Assembly (NCBI GenBank): GCA_027886175.1
Contig: JAJNNQ010000026.1
Coordinates: 27,794,001-27,858,000 of the forward strand
Reading direction: 5' to 3'
Source of the DNA: Phylloscopus collybita
Lineage: Eukaryota > Chordata > Aves > Passeriformes > Phylloscopidae
DNA length: 64,000 nucleotides
The translations under genes were made by a program, and so were the position numbers. The notes under the pieces were generated by a model. It was given only the letters and a program-made list of their open reading frames with translations. It was not told the origin of the DNA and did no database searches. This document shows, one piece after another, positions 1 through 12,073 of the stretch (positions are counted from its first letter, which is position 1; every line of letters begins with the position of its first letter).

Positions 1-8
1 TTCTCAGG

Positions 9-29
9 AATAAACAAACAAACAAACAC
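9..29. repeat. Short (AAAC)n simple repeat
   Basis: About five copies of an AAAC unit lie at the window's left edge, just before the recognisable start of the CR1 fragment. Confidence 0.8.
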
Positions 30-69
30 AGGATGGTTTCAAACTGCTGGTCAAACTAAAAAATAACCA

Positions 70-1918
70 AATGCACAGTCAGTGGAAACAAGAACAAGTA
101 CCTTGTGAAGAGTATAGAGGTGAAATTCAGTTGTGTGGGGATGGGGTAAAAGGCCAAAGTGAAGCTGCAAGGGATGCAAATAACAGAAAGGCCTTCTACA
201 GGATGCTAACCAGAAAATGAAGGTCAAAATAGGTGTACCACCTGATAAACAATGCTGGAAAACTCTTAACAGTGGATGAGGAGAAGGCTAAGGTGCTAAA
301 CAAATTTTTTGCCTCAGTATTCAATGGCAACCTCTCAAGGGGGTGGGCTGCAAGATGGGGACTGGGGGAACAAAGCACTTGCCACCAGAAGTAAAGATCA
401 GATTCATGATCACCTGAGGAACCTAAACATACATAACTCTATAGGACACAATTAGAGTATTCAGAGTCCTGAGAGAATTGTCTGATCTAGCTGTCAAGCC
501 ATTCTCGGTGATATTTGAAAGGTCAGGGCAGTCAGATGAAGTCCCAGGTGACTGGAAAAGGAAAACACTGTATCCACTTTTGAAAGAAGGACCCTGGGAA
601 CTACTGACCTGTCAGCCTCCCCTCTGTGCCTGGAAAAGGTCATGGAACAGATTCTCCTAGAAGCTCTGCTTAGGCACATGGAGGACAGGGAGCTGATTTG
701 GGACAGCCAGCATGACTTCACCAAGGACAAGTCCTGCCTGACCATCCCAGTGGCCTTCTGTGATGGAGTGACTGCATCAGTGGACAAGGGAAGGGCTACA
801 GATGTCATTTACCTGGGCTTCTGTAAAGCCTTTGATGTGGGTCCCCACCACAACATTCTCTCTAAATTGGAGACAGAAGGATTTGATGGGGACACTGTTA
901 GATGAATGAGGAATTGGTTGGACAGTCACATCCAGAGGCTTTTGTCAATGGCTCTGAATCCCAATGGACACTGGTGACAAGTGGTGTCCATCAGGTGTGT
1001 GTATTGGGACCAGTGTTACTCAATGTCCTCATCAATGACAAAAACAAAGGGATCCAGTGCACCCTCAGCACATTTGCAGATGACACCAAGCTGAATGGTG
1101 TGGCTGACACACCTGAGGGACAGCATGGCATCCAGAGGGACCTGGGCAAGCTCGAGAACTGGGCCTGTGGGAATCTCACGTGGTTCAACAAGACCAAGTG
1201 AGAGGTGCTGCACCTGGGCCAGGGCAGTCCCTGGCATCAGTCCAGTCTGGGGGATGAACAGACCTAGGGCAGAGAAGGACAATCACTGCTAATCCATGTG
1301 TTGCTGGTGGAGGAGAAGCTGGACATGACCCAGCAATGTGAGCTTGCAGCCCTGAAATCCAGTTGTATCCTGGGCTGCATCCTAAGTAGCGTGGGCAGCA
1401 GGGCCAGGGAGGTGATCCTGCCCCTCTCCTCTGCTCTGGTGAGACCCCACCTGCACTGCTGCCTCCAGCTCTCGGGTCCCAGCACAGGAAGGACCCACTG
1501 GAGAGGTAAAGAGGAGGGCTGTCAAGATGATTAAAGAGACGGAGCACCTCCTGTTAGGAAAGACTATGAGAGAAATGGGACTGTTCAGCCTGACCTTCCA
1601 GTACCTAAAGGGAGCCTACAAGAAAGCTGGAGAGGGACTTTTTACGAGCATGTAGTGACAGGATAAAAGAGAATGGCTTCAACATGAGAATAGGTTTAGA
1701 TTAGATGTTGGGAAGAAATTCTTTACTGTGAGGTTTGTGAAGCACTGGCACACACTGCCCAGAGAAGTTCTGGATGTCCCATCCCTGGAAGTGTTCACAG
1801 CCATGTTGGATGGGCTTTAAGCAGCCTGATCTACTGGAAGGTGTCCCTGCCTATAGCAGGGGGTTTGGAACAAGGTGATCTTTAAGGTCCATTCCAATCT
1901 AAGCCATTTGATCATTCT
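70..1918 (+). mobile_element. CR1 LINE, 5'-truncated, reverse transcriptase region to 3' end
   Basis: This is a non-LTR retrotransposon fragment. Frame-shifted translations give the endonuclease-RT linker (DEEKAKVLNKFFASVFNGN-like, about 270-330), then [27 protein letters not shown], a degraded [17 protein letters not shown]...LGP and the FADD catalytic box at 1073-1084. The thumb follows, then a 3' UTR ending in the CR1-typical CATTCCAATCTAAGCC / ATTCTA tail near 1918. Frames are broken by several shifts and an in-frame TGA after NKTK at about 1199, so it is dead. It lies antisense to RIMS1 in intron 1. The 5' limit is blurred by an AAAC-rich stretch at 1-60. Its RT part is nearly identical to the copy at 11107-12073. 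Confidence 0.92.
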
Positions 1919-4900
1919 ACGGTTGAAACAAAACTGTTGCTCTGAATGACTGAGATGAGTTTATTAAAAGCATCTTTAGCACACTCAAATGACAGACCTA
2001 AGTATAAAAGATATGACTGTGTGTGAATGCATGCATGTGGCAGAGTGGGAAGATGTGGAATTACGTAGATATGTATGTTACTGGATAAAACAAGCTCATA
2101 TTTGGGAAGAAAATAAAACAGATGCAATTCCTATGGTCTTGAAATCTTCTCTTGGAAAGGCCAAATCATTCAATTCTTCTAGATCCTTCCCAAGTTTCAC
2201 AATTATTGGGTCAATGTCACTGAAGCTATAACACAATGAAAAAAACATTGAGTGCTTTTTTTTACTTCCTACTAAATTATTAGAAACCCTCCTCTGATTC
2301 ATTTCTGCCTGCAAGAAACTACAAATAAAACCAAAACCAAATAATGCAACACCTTTTCCTACCACTATGTGAGCTTGGCCCTCAGATGTGCAAACACAAG
2401 CACTATTATACTTAGAGGGTCCATATTCCAAGGGAGCTGTAGTGCAAGGAGGAATGCAAAGAAGGCTCATCATTCTGAAGCTAGATGATGAGAAGTGGTG
2501 GCTGGAGTTTATTAGTTCTTCAGTCAGTCAAAGTCATTACTTGACTTTTTCACTTACTTGCATTAAATTGAGATTGCTTGAAGGAACATGGAGCAATTTA
2601 CCATACGTGAAATACAAGAATTAACAGAATTGCAAATGCAGAAATCATTATCTGATCCCTGTTTGCAATACTTCACACTTTCTTATCATCTCTCATCCAA
2701 GATCTCAAAGCATTCAGAAGCCAAAATCTTCTGAAGATGAGTCCCTACCTTGCCCAGAGGTTACTGCTTCCACAGGTTTGTGTCTACCTCTGACTGAAGG
2801 TGTCTGTGGGGCCTTTAGAGTTCCAAATCCATATTCGTGACAAAAGTCTGAAAGTCTGAAAAGAACAGATCTGCAGGCACAGGTTCATGCACAGCTGGAA
2901 GGTGCACCAGGAAGCACATGGGGACCAAATGCACAAGCACAGTATTCTCACTACCACATCTCCACAGCTCGGCTTGCATAAGTCTTATGGCACTTGACAG
3001 GGAAAGCACTTGAGAGCACAGTTTCTGCAAATGGCTGTATTTGAGACAACTGTTTTCGAAAGGGCAGACACACCCACTCATTATGCTTCACTCATCCACA
3101 AACACACATCTTTGGATCACTGTATCTCTTCTCATTTTCTGCAAAGAAGTTTGTCCTTCCCTTTTCTCAATATACTCTAAGAAGATAAAATAGAAAATTA
3201 AGGAAATGAGTAAATAAGAAAGACCAAGCACATTTGTTAGGATTGTTTAGGCAATCAAAATAGCAGTCTCCACCACTGTGTGACACATTATGGGGCTTCA
3301 TGAATGTAAAAGCCATGGTCTTACAAAGAGAAGCATTCCTCCAAGGAGTGTAGACAGGGAACTGTGGGCAGAAGATTGAATTTGCACACTTTTAACTACT
3401 GGTATTTCATTTCCAACACTGAGCTTCCTTGGTAAGAGATGAAATTCTCAAGATGTGGCACTGAAGAAGACTCAGGATGGTGACAGCTGCGGACAAATCT
3501 CTGTATTTCTGACTGTCAATGTCACACCTGTAGAGCTGATTGCAATGTCTGAAACAATCCAGAACTGCATAGGTACAATGCTGACAAAAAGCTTTAATAA
3601 TTCCCTTTCCTTTTATATGCAAATTCTTTTCTGCACATCACAGAATCTCATCCAATAATCTAATTTCATACACTGAATTTCTGAACTGACTTACAACAAA
3701 TACACTGGTGGATGCACACACAAATATATATATATATATGTACACATTATATAAAACACACTAAACATACCACAGAAAGACTGCAGAAAGTGCCAGTAAG
3801 GAGTGGTCAACACCCTCACCTGATATGGTGAGTGACATGATAACACTTTGCATCAAAACTAGATTTTAGGACTCAAATTTACATTCTTCATGCAAGACCC
3901 TTAGCCATCAGGATCCAGAGTATTTGGATATACTCTCTGCCACAGTTGATGCAGCTGATATAAAAAATACTGAACTTACTAACTCAGTGTAGCTAAAAAT
4001 TACCAAATTGACTTCATACCTCACTAGTTAAGACATATACTTAGGATCCTGACTAGGTATGATCCACTCTCTAATCAAATTTTTTTTTTTTCATTCACAG
4101 AATGATTTGGGGGTTTTGTTCTTTGGCTTTGGTTGAGGGGTTTTTCACAGAGGGGAAAATGAGTGAGAATTTTCTGATTTAGCACAATTTTAAAATACAC
4201 TGGTTTTGGTCACTGTATATCCAAATTTTCTTCTTTTCCACTTTGGGACTACATCCCAAAAAGTAGCAATCAGCACATATACAGCAGTACTGACTAGAGG
4301 GTGTGTCTCACTCCTTTTAGTCTACATGCACTACATAACCCAGTAAGGCAAACATTCAGAAGGGTTCGGTTTTCTTTCAGACACCAACACAAATCTGATT
4401 TCACAAGTATTTGGCCTGCTGAGTGAGAACTGGCACTGAGTTCTTGAAAAATGAAGGTGAGGAAAGGACAGGCACCCCAAAGCGTTTGCAAAGTACAGCA
4501 GACTCCTGCAATTCAGCATGCTGGTTGCTGCATCAAAGCTACAGCACATGGGTAGATGCCACATTACCAGTATATTACCACAGCAGTACCAGCAGAGGCA
4601 TTCAATACATTCAGCATTTCCTCTCTCTTTCAGAAACACTCCAAAAGTGCCTGCTGAAAGCAGTGAGAAGAGTGCCTACTGACTTCAGTGGGCAAAGGAT
4701 ATCACCATGAGTCTCTACAGAGAGTATCATACTTAACACACACTTCTCGTATCTGTCATGATGTATTACAAGGTAAACGTCCCCCGTTTATTCAGGATTA
4801 GATTTTTTAGAGACAGTTAATAAATTAAATTCAACAGAATATCCTTTTGGTCCTGGTGAACCAAGTATTAAACAAATGATTCTACAGAAAATTTCCTTGC

Positions 4901-7900
4901 CTAAATTATTCCAATGGCTTCCTTGTACACAGGGAACATAGGGACATCACTGTTTCTATTTTGTACACAAGGCACTCATCAGATGCACCACCAGAGACAA
5001 CTTCCCTCTCTAAATTTGCCTCCTCAAAGTCTTTCTTCATGTAATACCTTTGCAGTGGTTACTTCCTATTTCTTGCAGCTCATTGTAAATAAGCATTCCC
5101 TACTGTTATACTGACTTACTTGTTTTGGAGAGGCAGTACATCCTACTTTGTCAATTGTCACCAAGGGTGTCATTTCACCTTAACATAAGATAGTCATCAC
5201 TTGAAAGAAAAAGTAAAAAGGAAGGGGTTTGTTAAGAAGGTAAAAAATACACTCTTCAAAACAAATCTGTCTTTCTCTGTAACTTATAACTAGCTATATT
5301 TGTCTAGGCATTTAGTCCTTCCTAAAACTCCAACAGCTATCCTGGCTGCTAGAGCAATAGCATAGGGAGTCACAGTAGCACATCCTTAAGTCTCTCCAGA
5401 GCAATTAGCATTTGGATAGATATAACTCTCTTTATCCTAACAATATTCTTTTGGAGATTTGTCTGGAAGTGAATGCAGTCACTTCTGATGCCATGTCTAG
5501 GAGATCTCAAGGACATCTCTCCTTCCCAGGTCATGTCTAACTGACCACTGCATGTAAGGCCTGCACGAATATACATTAATATTTCTAGAGCTGTGTATCA
5601 GGACACTCTGCATATACATCCTTTCTCAGTTTTCTTCTATCAGACATTGTTGGGACTAATTCCAATTATTTAATTGGAACTCTAATTATATAAAAATACA
5701 CTAGTAATAGGCATACTGCATTTGCATTTTGTGCAAAATTCAGGAATAAAAAAAAATCCTGACAGTCCTCCTTCGAAGTTATAGGATCAGATTTTAAAAT
5801 GCTCAGACCATCCTAGAAAATGGGAACACCCAGCTATACCCAACCCTTCTTTTATAACAAGGACCATAAAGTGATGGAGAGAACCTGGAGCCATTGAGCT
5901 TTACCCGTCAATACCCCAGCAGTAAAAAGTTCATGAGTTTGTTACCAGCCACAGACTAACAGGTTCCTCAGGAAAAAAGACCACATTTTGAGTCTTGTTC
6001 TGATCACAGCTTGGCCAAACATAAAGATTGGATCTAAGTAACTCTCACCTTATCCTGACATGACTTTGCAAAGCTATTTCTAAGTGGTTTGGTTCTTTCA
6101 TCTTCATTAAAGATTGACCTAAAAATCCCTTATTTGTTTAACTAGAAACAAAATACTTTTTAGCATGTTTGGAAAGGGGCTATTTTTGGGAATACGAAGA
6201 CACAGCTGTTCCTTTTACAGTTACAACAGAAGGATGCGTGCTGCTTAAAACGTGCATGGTGTTACACACAGCTGCTTGCCTCAGCCAAAAGGTGTGGTGT
6301 GACTGGAGGAAGGATGGGAGTCTCAAGAACAACAGCTTTCTCAGCGTCTAATGGATTGTTCCTTGAGGAGCTGGGACTACACAAACAAAAGCAAGAATTG
6401 TCATGACAAAGAGGGCTGAGGGTGTGGAGAAGAGAGGATATGAAGCTGGATGTGGAGAGAAGTAAATGGGAAAGAACAAGAATGCAGAAACTGTGTGATA
6501 AAAGATGAGGTTAAGATGACAGACAGCAAGCAGGAATGCAGCATGGCTTATATATGTGCCAGAAACCACTGATAATACAAGGATGCTAGCTACAGAATCA
6601 TACATATGCATATTTTGTAGATGGTATATTGTATATGCACACATACATTCAGAAAAATGCTTTATAACACATTAAAACAATTCTTGGATAGAGGTTTCCC
6701 CATCCCTCTGTCCCCTAAGCCACAGGTTACCAAGACACATTAATGAAGCACTTCAAACATGTTCACTGGCAACTGGCAGTAGTGAGTATCCTTCTCATTG
6801 GTCCATCTGGGCTTGTAGAACACAAACTCTCCTATGCCTATTTTCCATGCCAGCCTAAAGGAAAAGTTGGTGGTGAATTAAAAATATGGGGGAATTGCTG
6901 AACAAACAGCTCATTAAAATATTGAGCAAATTGTGAAGGACTTTCAGAAGACTCTATCTAGCACTTCTTAACATGTTGTATTTTTAAATAAATCATCATC
7001 TTAAAATAGAGGAATGTATGAAAAGAGGCTACTAAAAGGCCCAAACTCTTTCCATTTCCATAACATTCTTCGTTCCCTCACTACCACAGCATCCACTCTT
7101 ATCTCTGTTTCTTACAGTTGTAAAAATGTATGCAAACAGTAATGGAACAAGTGATTGCAAAATCCAATTTTCCTGCTCCTCGTACCAATTTCCAATACAC
7201 CAAAACACCCACCTATGCTATCTTACTCACTACAGGAAAGTCCATGTATTAGCTGCTACAAAATGTATTTAAAAAGACTAACTTGGACCTCTAAACACAC
7301 ACACACACCACCGCAGACCATTCAAAACAAAGAGATCAATAATTATACTCCTAAGATTCTGCTCTATCACCATATTGTACTTCTAGGATTATTTAATGTT
7401 TTAGATATTGTATTTCTAATGAAATCTCTGCACTTACTAAGCCATCAACATATACCCAGTACTTCATTTTCCCTGCAGAATAAAACAAGCAGGAAAAGGA
7501 AAGTGTGAGCAGCATAAATTGACAATAGAGGCAAAAAAGAAAGACTAAAGGGAATGAGAACTCACTGGGTCCTTTAAAAGTCCATTGCCAGTCACACACT
7601 GGTATCTTTTCAACAAATTAAATATTTTAGTTACATTTCTATTACTTTTTCATGCGTTTTTCTGTTCTTCCAGACATAAAGTTCTCTGGACATTGCTAAG
7701 TAATCCTTTCAAAAAGCTGACACAGTTCCGTGGCTCCTTACAGGAGCTCTGAAGAACTCAAGGTTCTTTAACCTTTAAAATGAGACACTTAGTCACAAGT
7801 TGCTATTATCATCAAAATACCATCAATAAAAAACATATATATACACACACATTCCCTTAGCAGAGTGCAACTCAGTGTACATTTGTTAATCTGAAGCATA

Positions 7901-9100
7901 CCCTCCCTGCTGAGGTTAAACAGAAAAGTTAAGAAAATCCCTTGATATGTGCAGAACATGCACCTCGTATACAAAGATTATCACTGGCTATTAGAAGGAA
8001 TTTTTAGAGGCACCACCACTTCCTAAAATTCTGAGACACTTGTTAAAGTGCTGAAAGCTTGCCACTCATTAGGGCCTATGGCTTCTAAAACAGCTACTAA
8101 TTTTTCACTAGCTTCCTGTATTTCAGGGCACAGAAGACTGAAACAGCTGTACTCAGAAAGAAAAATGTATTTTGGAGTATGCACTTTATTATACACTAAA
8201 CCAAGGTTTATGGTGTTCGATTAAGGGCCAAAAAAGGTCTAGAAAGTAGTGAAACTACTCATTCTAATATAATTTGAATTCTACATTAGCAAGAATATTA
8301 TTTTAATACAGCTTTACATTAAGAAGCAAGGCTTCAGAAGAAGAATGTTAAAAAATCAGAACATCCCTTTGAGGAACTATTTTAGTTTTCCTTTTTAAGC
8401 AGACAAAAAAGATCTTCATATTAAATGTCTCATGGAGAAGTGTGGCCTTGGTTTCACACTTTCAGTGAACTAAAACAATAGAGAAAATTAACAGAAGATG
8501 TCAACACTATTTTTTAAATCTCTTCTGTTAAAGTTGAAGAAGCATTTACTCTTAGTGTTATCTGCAGATCCTACGTAGCTAAAAAAGTATTAAAATCACC
8601 TCTTTTCTGTATATTGACTAAATTTGTTTATATGAAAGACTGCAAAAAAGGTTTGTAGTAACTCCCTTCAATATTTTTTGGATGATTTAAAAATTAAATT
8701 ATATCTAAAATAATATTAAAACATGTGCTTAGAGAGGAACTGAACAAAGGACTCCGTTACCAGAACTACATGGCCACCTTGAACAGCATGGAAAACTGCT
8801 TTTTGGATGACATTTTTCTGAAGGCAGAACCCCAAAAGGCAAACTCATGATCATTCCACCAGTGCAGTAGGGATTTCCATTCAAAAAATCAGCAGATATT
8901 TCCACTTCTTACAATAAGGGCTTGAGTGACATTAAAAACATGAACTAGGTGAAAATGAAGTATCATGGCATACAGGACGAAGTGTGCAAGAAAGAAATAA
9001 AAGAAATGTAAGAAATAAAAACTTACATTTAGAGCAATAAACATGTAATTCTGTAAGTGTTTAAACAATTCAAAGATGGCTAAAGAGCAATACATGGATT
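1919..9100. other. RIMS1 intron 1, no gene or clear repeat seen
   Basis: These 7.2 kb are AT-rich intronic DNA. Only scattered short open frames (60-125 codons) occur, with no recognisable domain, and they are best read as chance. Small simple repeats are present: TA dinucleotides at about 3724-3740 and an AC run at 7294-7309. A stretch near 4655-4700 containing ACTGACTTCAGTGGGCA resembles a motif common in ancient sauropsid DNA-transposon relics, but it is too short to assign. Confidence 0.6.
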
Positions 9101-9638
9101 AGCAGTGATTATCCCCCTGTACTTGGCACTGGTGAGGCCACACCTCGAATCCTGTATACAGTTTTTGGCCCTTCACTGCAGGAAGGACACTGAGGTGCTG
9201 GAGAATGTCCAAAGAAGTGCAACAGAGCTGGTGAAGGGTCTGGAGCACAAGTGCTGTGAGGAGCAGCTGAGGGAGTTGGGGTGTTTAGCCTGGAGAAAAG
9301 GAGGCCCAGGAGAGTCCTTACAGCTCCCTATAACTCCCTGAAAGGAGGCTGTAGTCAGGTGGAGGTTGGCCTCCTCTTCTGGGTAACAATAGAAGAGGAA
9401 GTGGCTTCAAGATGTCTTGGGGTAGGTTTACATTGGATATTAGGAATGATTTCTTCAGGGAAAGGGTTGTCAAGCATTGGGCCAGACTTCCCTGGGAAGT
9501 GGTGGAGTCACCATCTCTAGAGGTATTGAACAGATGTGTGATAGATGGTTTAGTGGCGGACTTGGCAGTGTTGGGTCAAGTTGGACTCAATGATCTTAAG
9601 GGTCTTTTCCAATCTCAATGATTCTGTGACTCTATAAT
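9101..9638 (+). mobile_element. CR1 LINE, short 3' fragment
   Basis: This fragment begins inside the C-terminal part of the CR1 ORF2, reading [16 protein letters not shown], then frame-shifted [17 protein letters not shown]. It runs through the 3' UTR to the terminal AATGATTCTGTGACTCTA near 9638. The abrupt start at the IVPLYLALV segment is ordinary 5' truncation. It is antisense to RIMS1 within intron 1. The same subfamily segment recurs at 40522-41142 and 52478-53455. Confidence 0.93.
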
Positions 9639-11106
9639 CTTCTTGTATTTTAATGCAAATAGAGTTTTATTAAACATGCTCCCTGCTCACACAGTGAACA
9701 ATATTCCCTGTCATCAAACACCAAAGCATGAAATTTCAAGAAGAAATGCTGGTCAATAGCTGTTTCAAATGTGCATGCAGTCTCAAATAACTTCACAACA
9801 TACAGAGTACCCACCTACCAAATCCACACCATGGGATCTTTGCCTCTTTGAGTACATTGCTGAGCTGCATGGCTGACTTTGGACAGAAAATGCAAGTGGA
9901 GAGATTCAAGGATTTTCTCAGCAATGCATTTTGCTAAATGACAAAACTGTGTCTATGTGGAAGATGCATTACCTAAGTGAATTAGGTAACTGAGTTAACT
10001 ACATCAAACCCCTGAGTTTAAAAGCAGCAAACTTGAACCTTTCCCATGACCTCAAAGTCTTGAACTTGCTGTTAAACACCATTGTTTAAAATAGCAATCC
10101 CGAGTACCATGTATCATATATAACAGATTTATATTTTTCTTTGCCACAATTATTTGTATTCATACCTCAATCTTAAGAAATTATCACCCAGAGCAAAACA
10201 TAAGGCTCCAGGCTCCATACATCCAGGAGGTAGCAGGCCAGATAGAATCCCAAACACAGTTTGTATTCTGGTACAGAGGGTAAAATCAGATCCAGCTGCA
10301 GACATCAACGAAGCTGGTTATTTGAGTTTTTTATTGTTATTGCTTTGCCTTGCAGCACAGAGCTCTAAAACCTCCACTTGAGACCATGGATTCTTGGGAC
10401 CAAAGCCTAGAGATTATCCAAACACATAGGAAAGGAGTGACATTGAGACAAGAAACAATCTGAGGAAAGAAGATGACAACTGAAAGGAAGAGAAAAGCAT
10501 TATCTCAATTTAACAAAAGCAGACTGGAGGTACAGGCAGACTCCAGCTTCCCCAGAGCAGCAGCATACAAATATTAATTGTATCTCAAGTCCCTGTCCAA
10601 TAACTTAACATCCAGACTGATTCTTTCTTAGAGTGAAATCAAGAAGTATGAATCTCAGAGTAGCACTACCAGAACAATGACAAAATTTCTGGATGATAAT
10701 GACTGACAATTGCTCCTGTCACTTGTTACAGGATTACTACAAGTCTTACAGCTACGGTTATACCCAGCATCACAGCAGCATAGTGCACCTCTGCAAAAAA
10801 ATCAGATACTCTGATTATCATTTCTGGCAAACAAGCAGCTGAATTAGCAAAAGCCCATCACAGTTAGCACTTCTGGCAAAACCCTACCCTCTAAGTTCAA
10901 CAAAAAGAACTGAAGATGTGAGAAACAAATCATTAAATTGTCTTAAAGTGATGCCTCCATAAGTGCTGGATCCCAGCATGTAATCCAATTGTTGCCTATC
11001 AATAGTGGTTAGACAACTCAATATCAAGGGCCGCTACCTTTTAGGTGTTTCACATTAATTAAATTATAGAAAAAATTAATTATCCTGCTCTTGCAATGGA
11101 TGACCA
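9639..11106. other. RIMS1 intron 1, unassigned
   Basis: AT-rich intronic sequence between two plus-strand CR1 fragments. I see no exon, RNA gene or clear repeat in it. Confidence 0.6.
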
Positions 11107-12073
11107 TCCCAATGGACACTGGTGACAAGTGGTGTCCATCAGGTGTGTGTATTGGGACCAATGTTACTCAATGTCCTCATCAATGACAAAAACAAAGGGA
11201 TCCAGTGCACCCTCAGCACATTTGCAGATGACACCAAGCTGAATGGTGTGGCTGACACACCTGAGGGACAGCATGGCATCCAGAGGGACCTGGGCAAGCT
11301 CGAGAACTGGGCCTGTGGGAGTCTCATGTGGCTCAACAAGACCAAGTGAGAGGTGCTGCACCTGGGCCAGGGCAGTCCCTGGCATCAGTCCAGTCTGGGG
11401 GATGAACATACCTAGGGCAGATCTGCTGAGAAGGACTTGGGGGTGCTGCTGGAGGAGAGGCTGGACCTGATCCAGAAATCCAGTTGTATCCTGGGCTGCA
11501 TCCAAAGTAGCGTGGGCAGCAGGGCCAGGGAGGTGATCCTGCTCCTTTCCTCTGCTCTGGTGAGACCCCACCTGCACTGCTGCCTCCAGCTCTGGGGTCC
11601 CAGCACAGGAAGGACCCAGTGGAGAGGTACAGAAGAGGGCCACCAAATAAATTACAGGGATGTAGCACCTGTCCTACGTGGAATGGCTGAAGAACTCAGC
11701 CTGAAAAAGAGCAGGCTTTGTGGTGATCTAACTGCAGCCTTCCAGGACCTAAAAGGAGCCTACAAGAAAACTGAAGATGGACCTTTTATAAGAGCATGTA
11801 CTGACAGGACAAATGGGAATAGCTTCAAACTGAAAGAGGACAGGTTTAGATGAGATATTAGTAAGAAATTATTTGCTTTGAGGGTGGTGAGGGACTGGAA
11901 CAGGTTGCCCAGAGAACTTTTGGATGCCCCATCCCTGGCAGTATTCACAACCAGGTTCAATGGGTCTTCGAGCAGCCTGGTCCAAAGGTGTTGCTGCCCA
12001 TGGCAGAGGGGTTGGAACTTGATGGTCTTTAAGGTGCCTTCCAACCCATTTTATGTTTCTCTGATTCTCTGGT
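11107..12073 (+). mobile_element. CR1 LINE, 5'-truncated, near-twin of the copy at 960-1500
   Basis: This copy starts abruptly in the palm of the reverse transcriptase (SGVHQVCVLGP), with FADD at 11221-11232, and shares the TGA after NKTK with the first copy. The first ~300 bases differ from 960-1265 at only about five positions by my count. It includes a 5' portion of the PDLGVLLEERLD segment that the first copy has lost or scrambled. Beyond about 11640 the two copies diverge strongly. The 3' UTR ends near 12073 with a degenerate CTGATTCTCTGG tail. It is non-functional and antisense to RIMS1 in intron 1. Confidence 0.93.

Noticed and set aside
960..12073. Segmental duplication as the cause of the CR1 pair
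   Set aside because: Sequence outside the CR1 bodies is unrelated on both sides, so separate insertions with later sequence exchange fit better.
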